Shown here: piece after piece, positions 30,597 through 41,215 of the stretch | Layout: the number at the start of each line of letters is the position of its first letter | Numbering within the stretch: the first letter of the stretch is position 1 | Assembly (NCBI RefSeq): GCF_015277895.1 | Contig: NZ_CP063815.1 | Span: 868,001 to 932,000, forward strand | DNA: 64,000 nt | From: Microbacterium abyssi | GTDB lineage: Bacteria > Actinomycetota > Actinomycetes > Actinomycetales > Microbacteriaceae | Reading direction: 5' to 3' | Notes under the pieces: model-generated | Told to the model about the DNA's origin: nothing | Database searches by the model: none | The model's input: the letters and a program-made list of their open reading frames with translations, nothing else | Position numbers and translations under genes: made by a program

Positions 30597-31592
30597 ATGA
30601 CGGATGCCGTGCGCGAGCGCTACGAAAGGTTCGCGAGGGACGAGGCTCCAGGGCGTTCGGCGCTCTACGAGGAATGGGCCCATGGCGTGGCATCGGATGC
30701 CGGCGTCCAGGCGATCCTCGCGCGAATCCCCGAGACCCGGCGTCAGCCGCCGCTCGTCTTCGCCGTGACGCGGATGCTGGGGGCACCGCTGCTGGGATTC
30801 CCGCAGTGGCGGCGTTTCCTGATCGCGCATGCCCGCGCCGTCATCGAGGAGTGCTCCCGGCGGCGCGTGCAGACCAACGAGCCGCTCCGGCTGGCGCCGC
30901 TGCTGCCGGTCCTCTCCGAGATCGACGGACCCATCGCTCTGCTCGAGGTCGGAGCCTCCGGCGGGCTGTGCCTGTACCCCGATCGCTACTCGTTCCGGTT
31001 CGTCGATCAGGCCGGCAGGATGCTGCGCCCGCACCTCGATCCGATCGGAGGAGTCTCGCCCGTCGTGCTCACCAGCGAGGTGCGCGGCGCCATGCCCGAA
31101 CTGCGCATGCCGGAGGTCGTGTGGCGCGCGGGGATCGACCTCGCGCCGCTGGACGCGCGCGACCCGCGCGACAGGGCATGGTTGCAGGGGCTCGTGTGGC
31201 CGGGTGAGACCGGCCGCGAGGAGCGGATCACGGCGGCACTCGACATCGTCGCCTCCGACCCGCCGTTGATGGTGCGCGGCGACGCCGTCGAGAAGGTCGC
31301 CGGGGTCGCGGCATCGGCACCGTTCGACGCCACGCTCGTGATCACGACGCCGGGCGTGCTCGCCCACATCCCGCGTTCGACGCGCGCGGCGCTCATCGAC
31401 GCGGTGCGCGCGCTGCCCGCCCGCTGGATCACGATCGACGCGCCGGAACTCCACGATGCGTGGCGTCCGGCGGTGGATGCCGCGACCTGGCCCGGCTTCG
31501 TCGTCGCACTCGACGGTCAGGTGCGCGCGGCGGCCGATCCATTGGGGCGCTGGTGGGAGTGGCGCGCTGATTCGGGGCCTCTCCGCGCATAG
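30597..31592 (+). CDS. DUF2332 protein
   Basis: 331 residues matching the actinobacterial DUF2332 pattern (FPQWRRFLIAHARAVIEECSRRRVQTNE and LLEVGASGGLCLYPDRYSF). The EVGASGG segment hints at a Rossmann-like nucleotide or SAM site, but activity is unknown. CACAAT six bases before the ATG could be a leaderless -10. DUF3263 follows after nine bases. Confidence 0.8.
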   Translation: MTDAVRERYERFARDEAPGRSALYEEWAHGVASDAGVQAILARIPETRRQPPLVFAVTRMLGAPLLGFPQWRRFLIAHARAVIEECSRRRVQTNEPLRLAPLLPVLSEIDGPIALLEVGASGGLCLYPDRYSFRFVDQAGRMLRPHLDPIGGVSPVVLTSEVRGAMPELRMPEVVWRAGIDLAPLDARDPRDRAWLQGLVWPGETGREERITAALDIVASDPPLMVRGDAVEKVAGVAASAPFDATLVITTPGVLAHIPRSTRAALIDAVRALPARWITIDAPELHDAWRPAVDAATWPGFVVALDGQVRAAADPLGRWWEWRADSGPLRA

Positions 31593-31601
31593 CCTGGGGT
31601 C

Positions 31602-31859
31602 ATGCTCGGAGATCTCACCGATCGCGATCGCGCGATCCTCGCCCTGGAGGCGGCCTGGCCGCGCCACGGCGGAGCGAAGGAAGAGGCCATCCGCAGCACG
31701 CTGGGCATGAGCCCGGCCCGGTATTACCAGCTGCTGTGGCGGCTGATCGACACCGAGCGGGCGCTGGAGCACGACCCGCTGCTGGTGCGGCGCCTGCGGC
31801 GGCTCCGCGACAACCGGAGCGATCAGCGCGTTGCACGGATGCGCGGGTTCGCCGGGTAA
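31602..31859 (+). CDS. DUF3263 protein
   Basis: 85 residues, basic, with a sigma-factor-like helix-turn-helix appearance (LTDRDRAILALEAAWPRHGGAKEEAIRS then GMSPARYYQLLWRLID). The family is restricted to actinobacteria and usually sits before a LytR-C protein gene, as here. TAGCCT lies six bases ahead of the ATG. Confidence 0.85.
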   Translation: MLGDLTDRDRAILALEAAWPRHGGAKEEAIRSTLGMSPARYYQLLWRLIDTERALEHDPLLVRRLRRLRDNRSDQRVARMRGFAG

Positions 31860-31868
31860 CATCGACGC

Positions 31869-32426
31869 GTGCCCCAGCCCGTCAGAGACCGCTTCGACGA
31901 CATCCGCCATACCTCCGGACGCGTCGGCGCCCACCGCGCGGAGCAGCCGGGGATGAACGGCTGGGTCGTGCTGCTGTGGTCGTTCGTCGCGGCCCTCGTC
32001 CTCATCGTCGTCGGCATCTTCGTCGCTCTCGTGATGATGGGGCGCATCACTCTGTTCCCGGCGGCGGAAGAGGTGATCACTCCCGCTCCGGTGCAGACCG
32101 GCGTCGTCGACACCAGCTACTCGGTGCTCGTGCTCAACGCCACACCGGAGGAGGGGCTCGACGTCCAGCTGCGTGACACCCTGATCAACGCGCAGTGGCC
32201 CGCAGAGCTCATCAACTACGGCGATGCCGGATCCCAGAATTTCGCCGACACGACGGTGTACTACGTGTCGGACGCGGATCAGGATGCCGCGCTCGGACTG
32301 GCGAATCTGATCGGCGGAGCCCAGGTGGAGCAGAGCGATTTCTACGCGGACCCGAACGCCCCGGAGCAGAAGCAGCTCGTCGTCATCATCGGGCTCGATC
32401 GCGTGACCGCCGCACCCGCGGAATAG
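31869..32426 (+). CDS. LytR C-terminal-domain membrane protein
   Basis: 185 residues: cytoplasmic N-terminus of about 32, one membrane helix (WVVLLWSFVAALVLIVVGIF), and an extracellular LytR_C domain (YSVLVLNATPEEGLDVQLRD to the end). These proteins are thought to assist cell-wall glycopolymer attachment. GTG 31869 has TAACAT six bases ahead, overlapping the DUF3263 stop. Confidence 0.85.
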   Translation: MPQPVRDRFDDIRHTSGRVGAHRAEQPGMNGWVVLLWSFVAALVLIVVGIFVALVMMGRITLFPAAEEVITPAPVQTGVVDTSYSVLVLNATPEEGLDVQLRDTLINAQWPAELINYGDAGSQNFADTTVYYVSDADQDAALGLANLIGGAQVEQSDFYADPNAPEQKQLVVIIGLDRVTAAPAE

Positions 32427-32475
32427 CCGTCATCCAGCGGCTTGCACTCGAAGGGGTCGAGTGCCAGAATGGGCG

Positions 32476-32502
32476 TTAGCACTCTCTTACTGTGAGTGCT
32501 AA
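32476..32502 (+). promoter_or_regulatory. CIRCE element (HrcA operator)
   Basis: Perfect TTAGCACTC-N9-GAGTGCTAA, 36 bases upstream of groL. HrcA bound here represses the chaperonin gene until heat shock. The site lies in the 5' untranslated region or over the promoter. Confidence 0.97.
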
Positions 32503-34158
<1,656 letters not shown>

Positions 34159-34173
34159 GCCCATACAGCAAAT

Positions 34174-34205
34174 AGAAACGCCCCGGCCTCGGCCGGGGCG
34201 TTTCT
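34174..34205 (+). terminator. Intrinsic terminator after groL
   Basis: Perfect 15-base arms (AGAAACGCCCCGGCC and complement) around a two-base centre, with the A/T-rich outer ends giving a short U-run. It may also serve the convergent WXG100 gene. Confidence 0.9.
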
Positions 34206-34209
34206 GCGT

Positions 34210-34500
34210 TCACTGACGGAACAGGCTCGCCGAGTACTGGTCGGCATCGGAATACTGCGTCGCCGCAGATCCTAGCGCCGTGCCGATCGAATCCAGCACC
34301 TGTTCGACGTGCAGCTGCGCCGCGGCCCACTGATCGCTGCAGCCCTGGAACGCCGCGGACGCGGCGCCGGTCCAGGATGACTGCAGCTGCGTAAGCTGCG
34401 CCTTCAGTGCCTGCGATTCGCTGCGCAGCCGTTCGATCGTGGCTCTGGCCGCACCGTGGGCGGCGAACACGGCCTCGGTGTCGACGGTGTAGACGGACAT
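34210..34500 (-). CDS. WXG100-family (ESAT-6-like) protein
   Basis: 96 residues forming a predicted helical hairpin with the central SSWTGAAS (WxG) motif near residue 42. Such proteins are exported by type VII (ESX) systems. No EccC ATPase or partner WXG gene lies nearby, so it is an orphan. A GAGGAGT ribosome site precedes ATG 34500. Confidence 0.85.
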   Translation of the reverse strand: MSVYTVDTEAVFAAHGAARATIERLRSESQALKAQLTQLQSSWTGAASAAFQGCSDQWAAAQLHVEQVLDSIGTALGSAATQYSDADQYSASLFRQ

Positions 34501-34611
34501 GGGGACTCCTCTCGTCGGAGTTCACACGTTAGGCGGCGCGGCCGCTCGGTGAAGCGTCCGGGATAGGCATCCGTGGATGACGCTGGAGATCCGCGATCTG
34601 TGCAGAACGGG

Positions 34612-36309
34612 TCAGATGTCGTCGAGATCGATGCGCTCGAGCGGCTGGGTCTCCTCGAGCAGGTGCTCCGGTGTCGCCTGTGCCGGTGCCAGCGGAAGAG
34701 TGACGGTGAAGGTCGCACCTCCACCGGGCGTCTCGTCCACCCGCACCTTGCCGTGCAGAGCGGCGACGATCGAGGCGACGATTGCGAGTCCCAGACCCGA
34801 TCCGCCCGTCTCGCGAGCCCGGGAGGTGTCGGCCCGCCAGAATCGCTCGAAGATCTGCTCCCGGATCTGCGGCGGGATGCCCTCGCCGTGGTCGACGACC
34901 GCGATGCTGCCGGTGCCCGCGGCCCGATCCGAATCGACGACGAGCTCGATCGGCGCGTCGTCCGTGGAGAAGCGGCGCGCGTTGCCGAGCAGATTCGCAA
35001 CGACCTGGCGCACCTTGTTCTCATCGCCGAGGACGATCGGCGGCGTACGCACCGGGGTGTCCTCGGCCTCGCTGAAGTCGATCTGCGGCATCGGCTCGGT
35101 GTTGCGCGACCGGCGCCTCAGCCGGGCGAGCGCACTCTGGCGGGGCTTGGACGCCGGCGTCTTCAGTTCCGGCAGGGCCGGCATCGGCCGCGTCGTGGGG
35201 GCGGCGTGGGCCGTGCTGTCGACGACGGTTATCGTGCGTCCGGGCGCCGCGGCGCGCACGTCCAGGGCGGCGTCGCGTGCGATGGGACGCAGATCCAGCG
35301 GCACCAGTTGCAGCTCGGGTTCCTCGTCGAGCCGTGCGAGATCGAGCAGGTCCTCGACGAGTACGCCCATCCTGATCGCCTCCTTCTCGATGCGCTCCAT
35401 GGCTCTCGCGGTGTCCTCCTCGCCGCGAATGGCGCCCATCCGGTACAGCTCGGCGTACCCGCGCACGCTCACGAGCGGAGTGCGCAGCTCGTGGCTCGCG
35501 TCGCCGATGAACCGGCGCATATGCTGCACCGTGCGGTCGCGCTGCGCGAGCGAACGGTCGATGCGCTCAAGCATCGTGTTGATCGCGAAGTTGAGCCGCC
35601 CGACCTCTGTACTCGGCTCGAGATCGGTCAGACGCTGGCTGAAGTCGCCCGAGGCGATGAGCATGGCCGTGGACTCGACCTGGCCGAGGCGCCGGAACGT
35701 GAGCGTCACCAGGCCCCGGATGAGGAGCGCGGCCACCAGGATCGTGACCAGAGCGACCGTCGTGTACACGGCCAGGTACTGGCTGATGACGGTGTCGGCC
35801 TCTTCCAGCGGCAGCGCGACGAATTGCGTGTAGAGCGTGCCGTCATCGCCCGGCACGACTGCGACGGCGCCGTGGAAGTCGTGCCCGTCCGCGCTGGTGA
35901 GCGGTATGGCCTGTCCTTCGAGCGCATGAGCCTGATCGAGGGCGAGCGACGAGTAGAACGCCGGCGCGGATGCTCCTGTCGCACCGCCCGCCTGCGCGAG
36001 GAAGGAGCCGTCGGCCGCGTACACGGCGAAGCTGTAGTCGGCCGAGCGCGGGGCGCTCTCGGACATGACGAGCCTCTGCGCGCCGTCGACGGTCTCGACG
36101 TCGAACCACCGGCTCACCAGATCGCTGGCGGCGAGGGAAGGCAGCTGCGCGTCGATGTTCCTGATCAGCGAATCGCGCAGCAGCGGCACTGTGCCGATGC
36201 CCGCGACCACGAGTCCGAGCGCGAGCACGGCGACCGTGACGCCCGTGACCTTGGCGCGCAGGCTGATGCGTCGCCACCAGCTGGTGACCGCGTCAGGCTT
36301 CTGCGCCAT
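34612..36309 (-). CDS. Sensor histidine kinase (HAMP, HisKA)
   Basis: 565 residues: membrane helix near 25-48, extracellular sensor to about 175, second helix near 180-200, HAMP (to 250), H-box FIGDASHELRTP, and an ATPase domain with VVDHGEGIPP and GGSGLGLAIV. A Pro/Arg-rich insert of roughly 70 residues separates the HisKA and ATPase domains, an unusual feature that also occurs in actinobacterial relatives of TcrY/TrcS. It acts with the regulator encoded just upstream. The signal is unknown. Confidence 0.9.
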   Translation of the reverse strand: MAQKPDAVTSWWRRISLRAKVTGVTVAVLALGLVVAGIGTVPLLRDSLIRNIDAQLPSLAASDLVSRWFDVETVDGAQRLVMSESAPRSADYSFAVYAADGSFLAQAGGATGASAPAFYSSLALDQAHALEGQAIPLTSADGHDFHGAVAVVPGDDGTLYTQFVALPLEEADTVISQYLAVYTTVALVTILVAALLIRGLVTLTFRRLGQVESTAMLIASGDFSQRLTDLEPSTEVGRLNFAINTMLERIDRSLAQRDRTVQHMRRFIGDASHELRTPLVSVRGYAELYRMGAIRGEEDTARAMERIEKEAIRMGVLVEDLLDLARLDEEPELQLVPLDLRPIARDAALDVRAAAPGRTITVVDSTAHAAPTTRPMPALPELKTPASKPRQSALARLRRRSRNTEPMPQIDFSEAEDTPVRTPPIVLGDENKVRQVVANLLGNARRFSTDDAPIELVVDSDRAAGTGSIAVVDHGEGIPPQIREQIFERFWRADTSRARETGGSGLGLAIVASIVAALHGKVRVDETPGGGATFTVTLPLAPAQATPEHLLEETQPLERIDLDDI

Positions 36310-36327
36310 GCGCGCTCCCTTCGCGGA

Positions 36328-37014
36328 CTACTTGCCCACCTTGAGCATGTAGCCGAAGCCGCGCTTGGTCTGGATGACGGACTCCTCGGTGTGCGGGTCG
36401 ATCTTGCGGCGGAGGTAGGAGATGTAGCTCTCCACGATCCCGGCGTCGCCGTTGAAGTCGTACTCCCAGACGTGATCGAGGATCTGCGCCTTGGACAGCA
36501 CCCGGTTGGGGTTCAGCATCAGGTAGCGCAGCAGCTTGAACTCGGTGGGGCTGAGTTCGATCGGCTCCTTGCCGACGAAGACGTCGTGGGTGTCCTGATC
36601 CATCGACAGCTCACCGGCACGGATGATGGACTCCTCGTCCGCCTGCATCGTGCGCCGGAGGATCGCCTGCGCGCGTGCGACGATCTCGTCGAGCGCGAAC
36701 GGCTTGGTCACGTAGTCGTCGCCGCCGGCGTTGAGCCCCTCGATCTTGTCCTGCGTGTCGTCCTTCGCGGTGAGGAACAGGATCGGCGCGGTGAATCCCG
36801 CGCCGCGGAGCCGCTTGGTGACGCTGAACCCGTTCATGTCCGGGAGCATGACGTCGAGGATGATGAGGTCGGGTTCCTCCTCGAGCACGGCGGAGATCGT
36901 CGCCGCGCCGTTCGCCACTGTCTTGACCTGGTACCCGGCGAAGCTCAGACCGGTGGACAGCAGGTCACGGATGTTCGGTTCGTCATCGACGACCAGGATG
37001 CGTGCATCAGTCAT
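36328..37014 (-). CDS. OmpR-family response regulator (TrcR-like)
   Basis: 228 residues: VVDDEPNIRDLL, phospho-acceptor in LIILDVMLPDMNG, KPFA lysine, then a winged helix (SPTEFKLLRYLMLNPNRVLSKAQ to RGFGYMLKV). First gene of the two-component operon; an 18-base gap separates it from the kinase. CATAAT six bases ahead of the ATG may be a leaderless -10. Confidence 0.92.
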   Translation of the reverse strand: MTDARILVVDDEPNIRDLLSTGLSFAGYQVKTVANGAATISAVLEEEPDLIILDVMLPDMNGFSVTKRLRGAGFTAPILFLTAKDDTQDKIEGLNAGGDDYVTKPFALDEIVARAQAILRRTMQADEESIIRAGELSMDQDTHDVFVGKEPIELSPTEFKLLRYLMLNPNRVLSKAQILDHVWEYDFNGDAGIVESYISYLRRKIDPHTEESVIQTKRGFGYMLKVGK

Positions 37015-37088
37015 GACCCCATTATGGTGACTTCAGCCATGCCGCGGCTGATGATCTTGCGGAGCGCCCCGATTGTCGTCGACGGCGG

Positions 37089-38732
37089 CTACGCCGCGGC
37101 CAGGGCATCCGCATCAAGAATCGTGTAGCTGTAGCCCTGCTCGGCGAGGAAGCGCTGGCGGTTCTGCGCGTAGTCCTGGTCGACCGTGTCGCGGGCGATG
37201 AGCGTGTAGAAGCTCGCAGTGTGGCCGGACTGCTTCGGTCGCAGCAGGCGTCCGAGACGCTGCGCCTCCTCCTGCCGCGATCCGAACGACCCCGACACCT
37301 GGATCGCGACCGATGCTTCGGGCAGGTCGATGGAGAAGTTCGCCACCTTGGAGACCACGAGCAGCTCGATCTCGCCCTCCCGGAACTGCCGGTACAGCTC
37401 TTCGCGCTCGTCGACCGGCGTCGCTCCGGTGATCTGCGGGGCGTTCAGCGCTTCCGAGAGCGTCTCGAGCTGGTCGAGGTACTGTCCGATCACGAGGACG
37501 CGCTCGCCGGGGTGCTTGGCGATCAGTTCGCGCACGGCGTCGATCTTCGCGGGGGCGGATGCCGCAAGCCGATAACGCTCGTCGTCGGTGGCCGCGGCGT
37601 ACTCCAGACGGTCGTCCGCCGGCAGATCGACGCGCACCTCGTAGCAGGCGGCGGGGGAGATGAACCCCTGCGCCTCGATCTGCTTCCACGGCGCGTCGAA
37701 GCGCTTGGGCCCGATGAGACTGAAGACGTCGCCCTCCCGGCCGTCCTCCCGCACCAGCGTCGCGGTGAGGCCGATGCGTCGGCGTGCCTGCAGATCGGCG
37801 GTGAGCTTGAACACCGGGGCCGGCAGCAGGTGTACCTCGTCGTAGACGATCAGGCCCCAGTCGAGGGCGTCGAGAAGCGCCAGGTGGGCGTACTCGCCCT
37901 TCCGCTTCGCGGTGAGGATCTGGTAGGTCGCGATCGTGACCGGCTTAACCTCCTTGGACTGGCCGGAGTACTCGCCGATCTCCTCCGCGGTGAGCGAGGT
38001 GCGCTTGAGCAGCTCGTCGCGCCATTGCCGGGCGGAGACCGTGTTCGTCACGAGGATCAGCGTCGTCGTCTTGGTCGCGGCCATGGCGCCGGCGCCGACG
38101 ATGGTCTTGCCGGCTCCGCAGGGGAGCACGACGACGCCGGAGCCGTCCTTGGAGAACGCGTCGACGGCATCCTGCTGGTAGGGGCGGATCTGCCACTCGT
38201 CCTCGGCGAGCTCGATCTCGTGAGGCGTGCCGGGGGTGTAGCCGGCGAGGTCCTCGGCGGGCCAGCCGATCTTCAGCAGCTCCTGCTTGATCTGACCGCG
38301 TGCCCACGCGTCGACCACGTAGGCGTCGGGGTTCGGGCGTCCGATCAGCAGCGGCTGGATGCGCTTGTTGTTCGCGACCTGGGCGAGTACGGCCGGGTCG
38401 GTGGATCGCAGGATCAGGGTGCCCTCGTCGTCGCGCTCGATCACGAGGCGCCCGTACCGATCCACGGTCTCGCGCAGGTCGACCGACACGGACGGCGGCA
38501 CAGGGAAACGCGACCAGCGGTCGAGCACCTCGAGCATGTCGTCTGCGGTGTGTCCTGCCGCGCGGGCGTTCCACAGGCCCAGGCGCGTGATCCGGTAGGT
38601 GTGGATGTGCTCGGGCGCGCGTTCGAGTTCGGCGAAGATCGCCAGCTCGTGGCGCGCCGTCTCGGCGTCCGCATGCGCGACTTCGAGGAGCACGGTGCGG
38701 TCGCTCTGGACGATCAGTGGGCCATCAGACAT
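37089..38732 (-). CDS. DNA repair helicase XPB (ERCC3 family)
   Basis: 547 residues: XPB-specific N-terminal domain, Walker A PCGAGKTIV near 205, DEVH box (VYDEVHLL), ThM-like insertion, and helicase motif VI QRLGRLLRPKQ. A 3'-5' superfamily 2 helicase implicated in repair and transcription-coupled processes. Downstream of and adjacent to its conserved partner gene, the same pair as in mycobacteria. Confidence 0.95.
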   Translation of the reverse strand: MSDGPLIVQSDRTVLLEVAHADAETARHELAIFAELERAPEHIHTYRITRLGLWNARAAGHTADDMLEVLDRWSRFPVPPSVSVDLRETVDRYGRLVIERDDEGTLILRSTDPAVLAQVANNKRIQPLLIGRPNPDAYVVDAWARGQIKQELLKIGWPAEDLAGYTPGTPHEIELAEDEWQIRPYQQDAVDAFSKDGSGVVVLPCGAGKTIVGAGAMAATKTTTLILVTNTVSARQWRDELLKRTSLTAEEIGEYSGQSKEVKPVTIATYQILTAKRKGEYAHLALLDALDWGLIVYDEVHLLPAPVFKLTADLQARRRIGLTATLVREDGREGDVFSLIGPKRFDAPWKQIEAQGFISPAACYEVRVDLPADDRLEYAAATDDERYRLAASAPAKIDAVRELIAKHPGERVLVIGQYLDQLETLSEALNAPQITGATPVDEREELYRQFREGEIELLVVSKVANFSIDLPEASVAIQVSGSFGSRQEEAQRLGRLLRPKQSGHTASFYTLIARDTVDQDYAQNRQRFLAEQGYSYTILDADALAAA

Positions 38733-38753
38733 AGCGGTCCAGTTTACCGGTCT

Positions 38754-40463
38754 CTACTCGGAAGAAGGGTCGATGACGCGAGCGGACCGGATGCTCCTGA
38801 CCGGAAGCGTCCGCTCGACATCCGCGGCACGGTCCCTTCCGCGCAGCCTGCCGCCGCCCAGGCCGCTGGCCTCGAGCTGCAGCTCGCGCATCGAGCCGTC
38901 CGGCATGAGGATCTCCACGTGCAGCACGGCCTTGGTCCGCACGGCCGCTTCGAGTTCGCGGTCCAGCCAGGCGGCGTCGGCGTCCGGACCCTGCTGTGCT
39001 CGGAGTCGCGCGATGAGCGCGCTGTAGTCGCGCACCGCAGACGGTTCGGATGCCGCGACAGGATTGCGATCGACGACGAGGGGCTGCCCGTCGGACCCGA
39101 CGATCATCGCCGGGTACCGCGCGTCGGTCAGCGTCCAGTAGACGGTGTCGCGCCCTACGCGCGAGCTCAGACCCTCGGCATCCCGTGACAGCGCGAGCGG
39201 ACGCAACGACTGGTCGACGCCCATCGCATCCAGCAGGGTGGCGTCCGCGCTCGCCACGCGCGTGCGGCCCGACCAGTCGGTGAACACCCGCACGAGCCCG
39301 TGGCGCTGCGCGGTCTGCATCACGAGGTACTCGAGCGGCTGGGGGATGCCGGTGAGTGAGATCTCGCCGAGGAGGTCGAGGATCGACGCCGCTGTCTCGC
39401 CCGTGGTCAAGGCGTGTGCGATCGACTCGGCCGTGAACCGGTATGACGAGGCCTGCGCCGTCGATTCGCGGGCCGCGATGCCGCGAAGCCGCACATCCAG
39501 CGCGGGCTTGAGCGGTCCGGGCGCGATCGCGGTGAGGTCGTTCTGCAGAAAGATCCGGTCGACCTCCGCAGGGAGCATCCGCTCGAGCGCAGTGGCGTCG
39601 GCCGGCTCGCCGAGCCGCAGCGGCACGGCCCACTCGGGCTCCGTGTCGTCCGCGGCGATCAGCCCGAGCAGCGTGGCGCGGGCTCTGATCGTCGCGCATC
39701 GCTCGCTCCACGACGGGTCCCAGGGATGCTGCCGCGGCCAGCCGGCGACCGGAAGCCAGCCGCCGTCGTCGGTCCGCAGTCCACGGGGGAGGGATGCCCG
39801 GAAGGCCTCGGCCAGTGCGATCCACCGATCGGATGCCGCAAGCCGCAGCCATGCCTCGCCGACAGCCGTCGATCGGAGTTTGCGGTCGCCGGTCGACAGG
39901 ATGCCGGCGGCGACGGCGATCGCGACGAGGTCGTCGAGGATCTCGGCGGGCGTACCGGACTCGGCGATGCGGCGCTTCTCGCCCGCGGCGAGGTTGCCGC
40001 CGGTGAGCAGCGCCAGCGGCGTCTCCGCGGCGAGCAGGAGGAGGTCGGCGATGGCCCCGACGCTCGTGAAGGAGCGTTCCGCGGCGCGCGCCGCCGTCCG
40101 CTCGTCCGCGGGGATCGGGTCGGTGAGGTCGTTCTCCTCGGGCAGCTCCCGTGCGGCGACTATGTCGGCGACCGGGGGTGGCGGGGTGCCGTCGGGCCGC
40201 AGCAGCGCGAGCGCGATGAGGGAGGAGGCCTCCTCCCCGGAATCCTCTCCCTCGACCGACCCACGCAGAGCGCGGGCTTCGGCCAGGGTCAGACGGGGCA
40301 GCATCCGTTCGATCGAGGCAGGGTCGAGCAGCGCTTCGGCAGCATCGAAGAAGTCCGCCCAGGCGACGTCTTCGCGCACGCCGCGCGCTTCGAAGAGCGC
40401 GGCCAGCTGCGCGTCGGGCGCAGCTGCCAGCCACACGGCGAGCGGGCGGGCGTGCGTGCTCAT
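38754..40463 (-). CDS. Helicase-associated (XPB partner) protein
   Basis: 569 residues; the C-terminal third (IFLQNDLTAIAPGPLKPALD, then YRFTAESIAHALTTG) fits the Helicase_C_3/XPB-Ssl2-like domain found in actinobacterial partners of XPB. The N-terminal two thirds look like tandem winged helices. It has no ATPase motifs, so a loader or regulator role is likely. It is 21 bases upstream of XPB and one base downstream of a membrane-protein gene. Confidence 0.82.
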   Translation of the reverse strand: MSTHARPLAVWLAAAPDAQLAALFEARGVREDVAWADFFDAAEALLDPASIERMLPRLTLAEARALRGSVEGEDSGEEASSLIALALLRPDGTPPPPVADIVAARELPEENDLTDPIPADERTAARAAERSFTSVGAIADLLLLAAETPLALLTGGNLAAGEKRRIAESGTPAEILDDLVAIAVAAGILSTGDRKLRSTAVGEAWLRLAASDRWIALAEAFRASLPRGLRTDDGGWLPVAGWPRQHPWDPSWSERCATIRARATLLGLIAADDTEPEWAVPLRLGEPADATALERMLPAEVDRIFLQNDLTAIAPGPLKPALDVRLRGIAARESTAQASSYRFTAESIAHALTTGETAASILDLLGEISLTGIPQPLEYLVMQTAQRHGLVRVFTDWSGRTRVASADATLLDAMGVDQSLRPLALSRDAEGLSSRVGRDTVYWTLTDARYPAMIVGSDGQPLVVDRNPVAASEPSAVRDYSALIARLRAQQGPDADAAWLDRELEAAVRTKAVLHVEILMPDGSMRELQLEASGLGGGRLRGRDRAADVERTLPVRSIRSARVIDPSSE

Positions 40464-40464
40464 G

Positions 40465-40740
40465 TCAGAGGCGCTTGGCGGCGCGGCCCTTCCGCGCGAA
40501 GCTCATGACGAGCAGGGTGATGATCATGACGAAGGCCGCCGGAAGGCCCCACATCGGGACGGCGGCGACGATCGGCCAGACCCCTTCGGCGAAGGCATCC
40601 TGATCCATCCCAACGGCGCTGCCGATGATGATCGCGAAGAAGCAGATGACCGAGAGCGCGGCGAGCGTCAGCGCCGCGAAAGCGAGGATGCGATCCAGCC
40701 GACGGACGGGAACCTCGGGACCGGAATTCTGCGTGCTCAT
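40465..40740 (-). CDS. Small two-helix membrane protein
   Basis: 91 residues with two hydrophobic segments (ILAFAALTLAALSVICFFAIIIG and AVPMWGLPAAFVMIITLLVMSF) and a basic tail. Unknown function. TAGGCT ends seven bases before ATG 40740, supporting that start and a leaderless message running into the helicase-associated gene. Confidence 0.7.
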   Translation of the reverse strand: MSTQNSGPEVPVRRLDRILAFAALTLAALSVICFFAIIIGSAVGMDQDAFAEGVWPIVAAVPMWGLPAAFVMIITLLVMSFARKGRAAKRL

Positions 40741-40834
40741 CCGTCTCAGCCTAGTCCCTGGAACACCGGTAGGCTGGGGGAGGCCGCGAATACGCGCGCC
40801 GCATTTCGGCTCCATCACACAGCGAGGTTCTCCC

Positions 40835-41215
40835 ATGCCCACCGGCAAGGTCAGGTTCTACGACGACGAGAAGGGTTTCGGCTTCATCGCCAGCGATGAC
40901 GGCCAGGACGTCTTCCTGCACGCCTCCGCCCTGCCCACCGGCGCCACGGTCAAGTCGGGCGCCCGCGTGGAGTTCGGCGTCGCCGATGGCAAGCGCGGAC
41001 TGCAGGCGCTCTCGGTGCGCGTCCTCGAGGCGCCCGTCAGCCTCTCGAAGGCGAAGCGCAAGCCCGCCGACGACATGGCGATCATCATCGAGGATCTCGT
41101 GAAGCTCCTCGACGACATCGGCGGCGACCTGCGTCGCGGCCGCTATCCGTCCAGCAGCCATGGCCGCAAGGTCGCCGCTGTGCTCCGCAAGGTCGCCGAT
41201 GACCTCGACGCCTGA
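40835..41215 (+). CDS. Cold-shock-domain protein with C-terminal extension
   Basis: 126 residues. Residues 1-65 are a cold-shock domain with RNP1 KGFGFI and RNP2 VFLHAS; the extra 60 residues (MAIIIEDLVKLLDDIGGDLRRGRYP and a basic helix) distinguish it from 67-residue CspA proteins and match the longer actinobacterial CspB-like form. It binds nucleic acid. It overlaps the DUF3027 gene by 17 bases. Confidence 0.88.
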   Translation: MPTGKVRFYDDEKGFGFIASDDGQDVFLHASALPTGATVKSGARVEFGVADGKRGLQALSVRVLEAPVSLSKAKRKPADDMAIIIEDLVKLLDDIGGDLRRGRYPSSSHGRKVAAVLRKVADDLDA

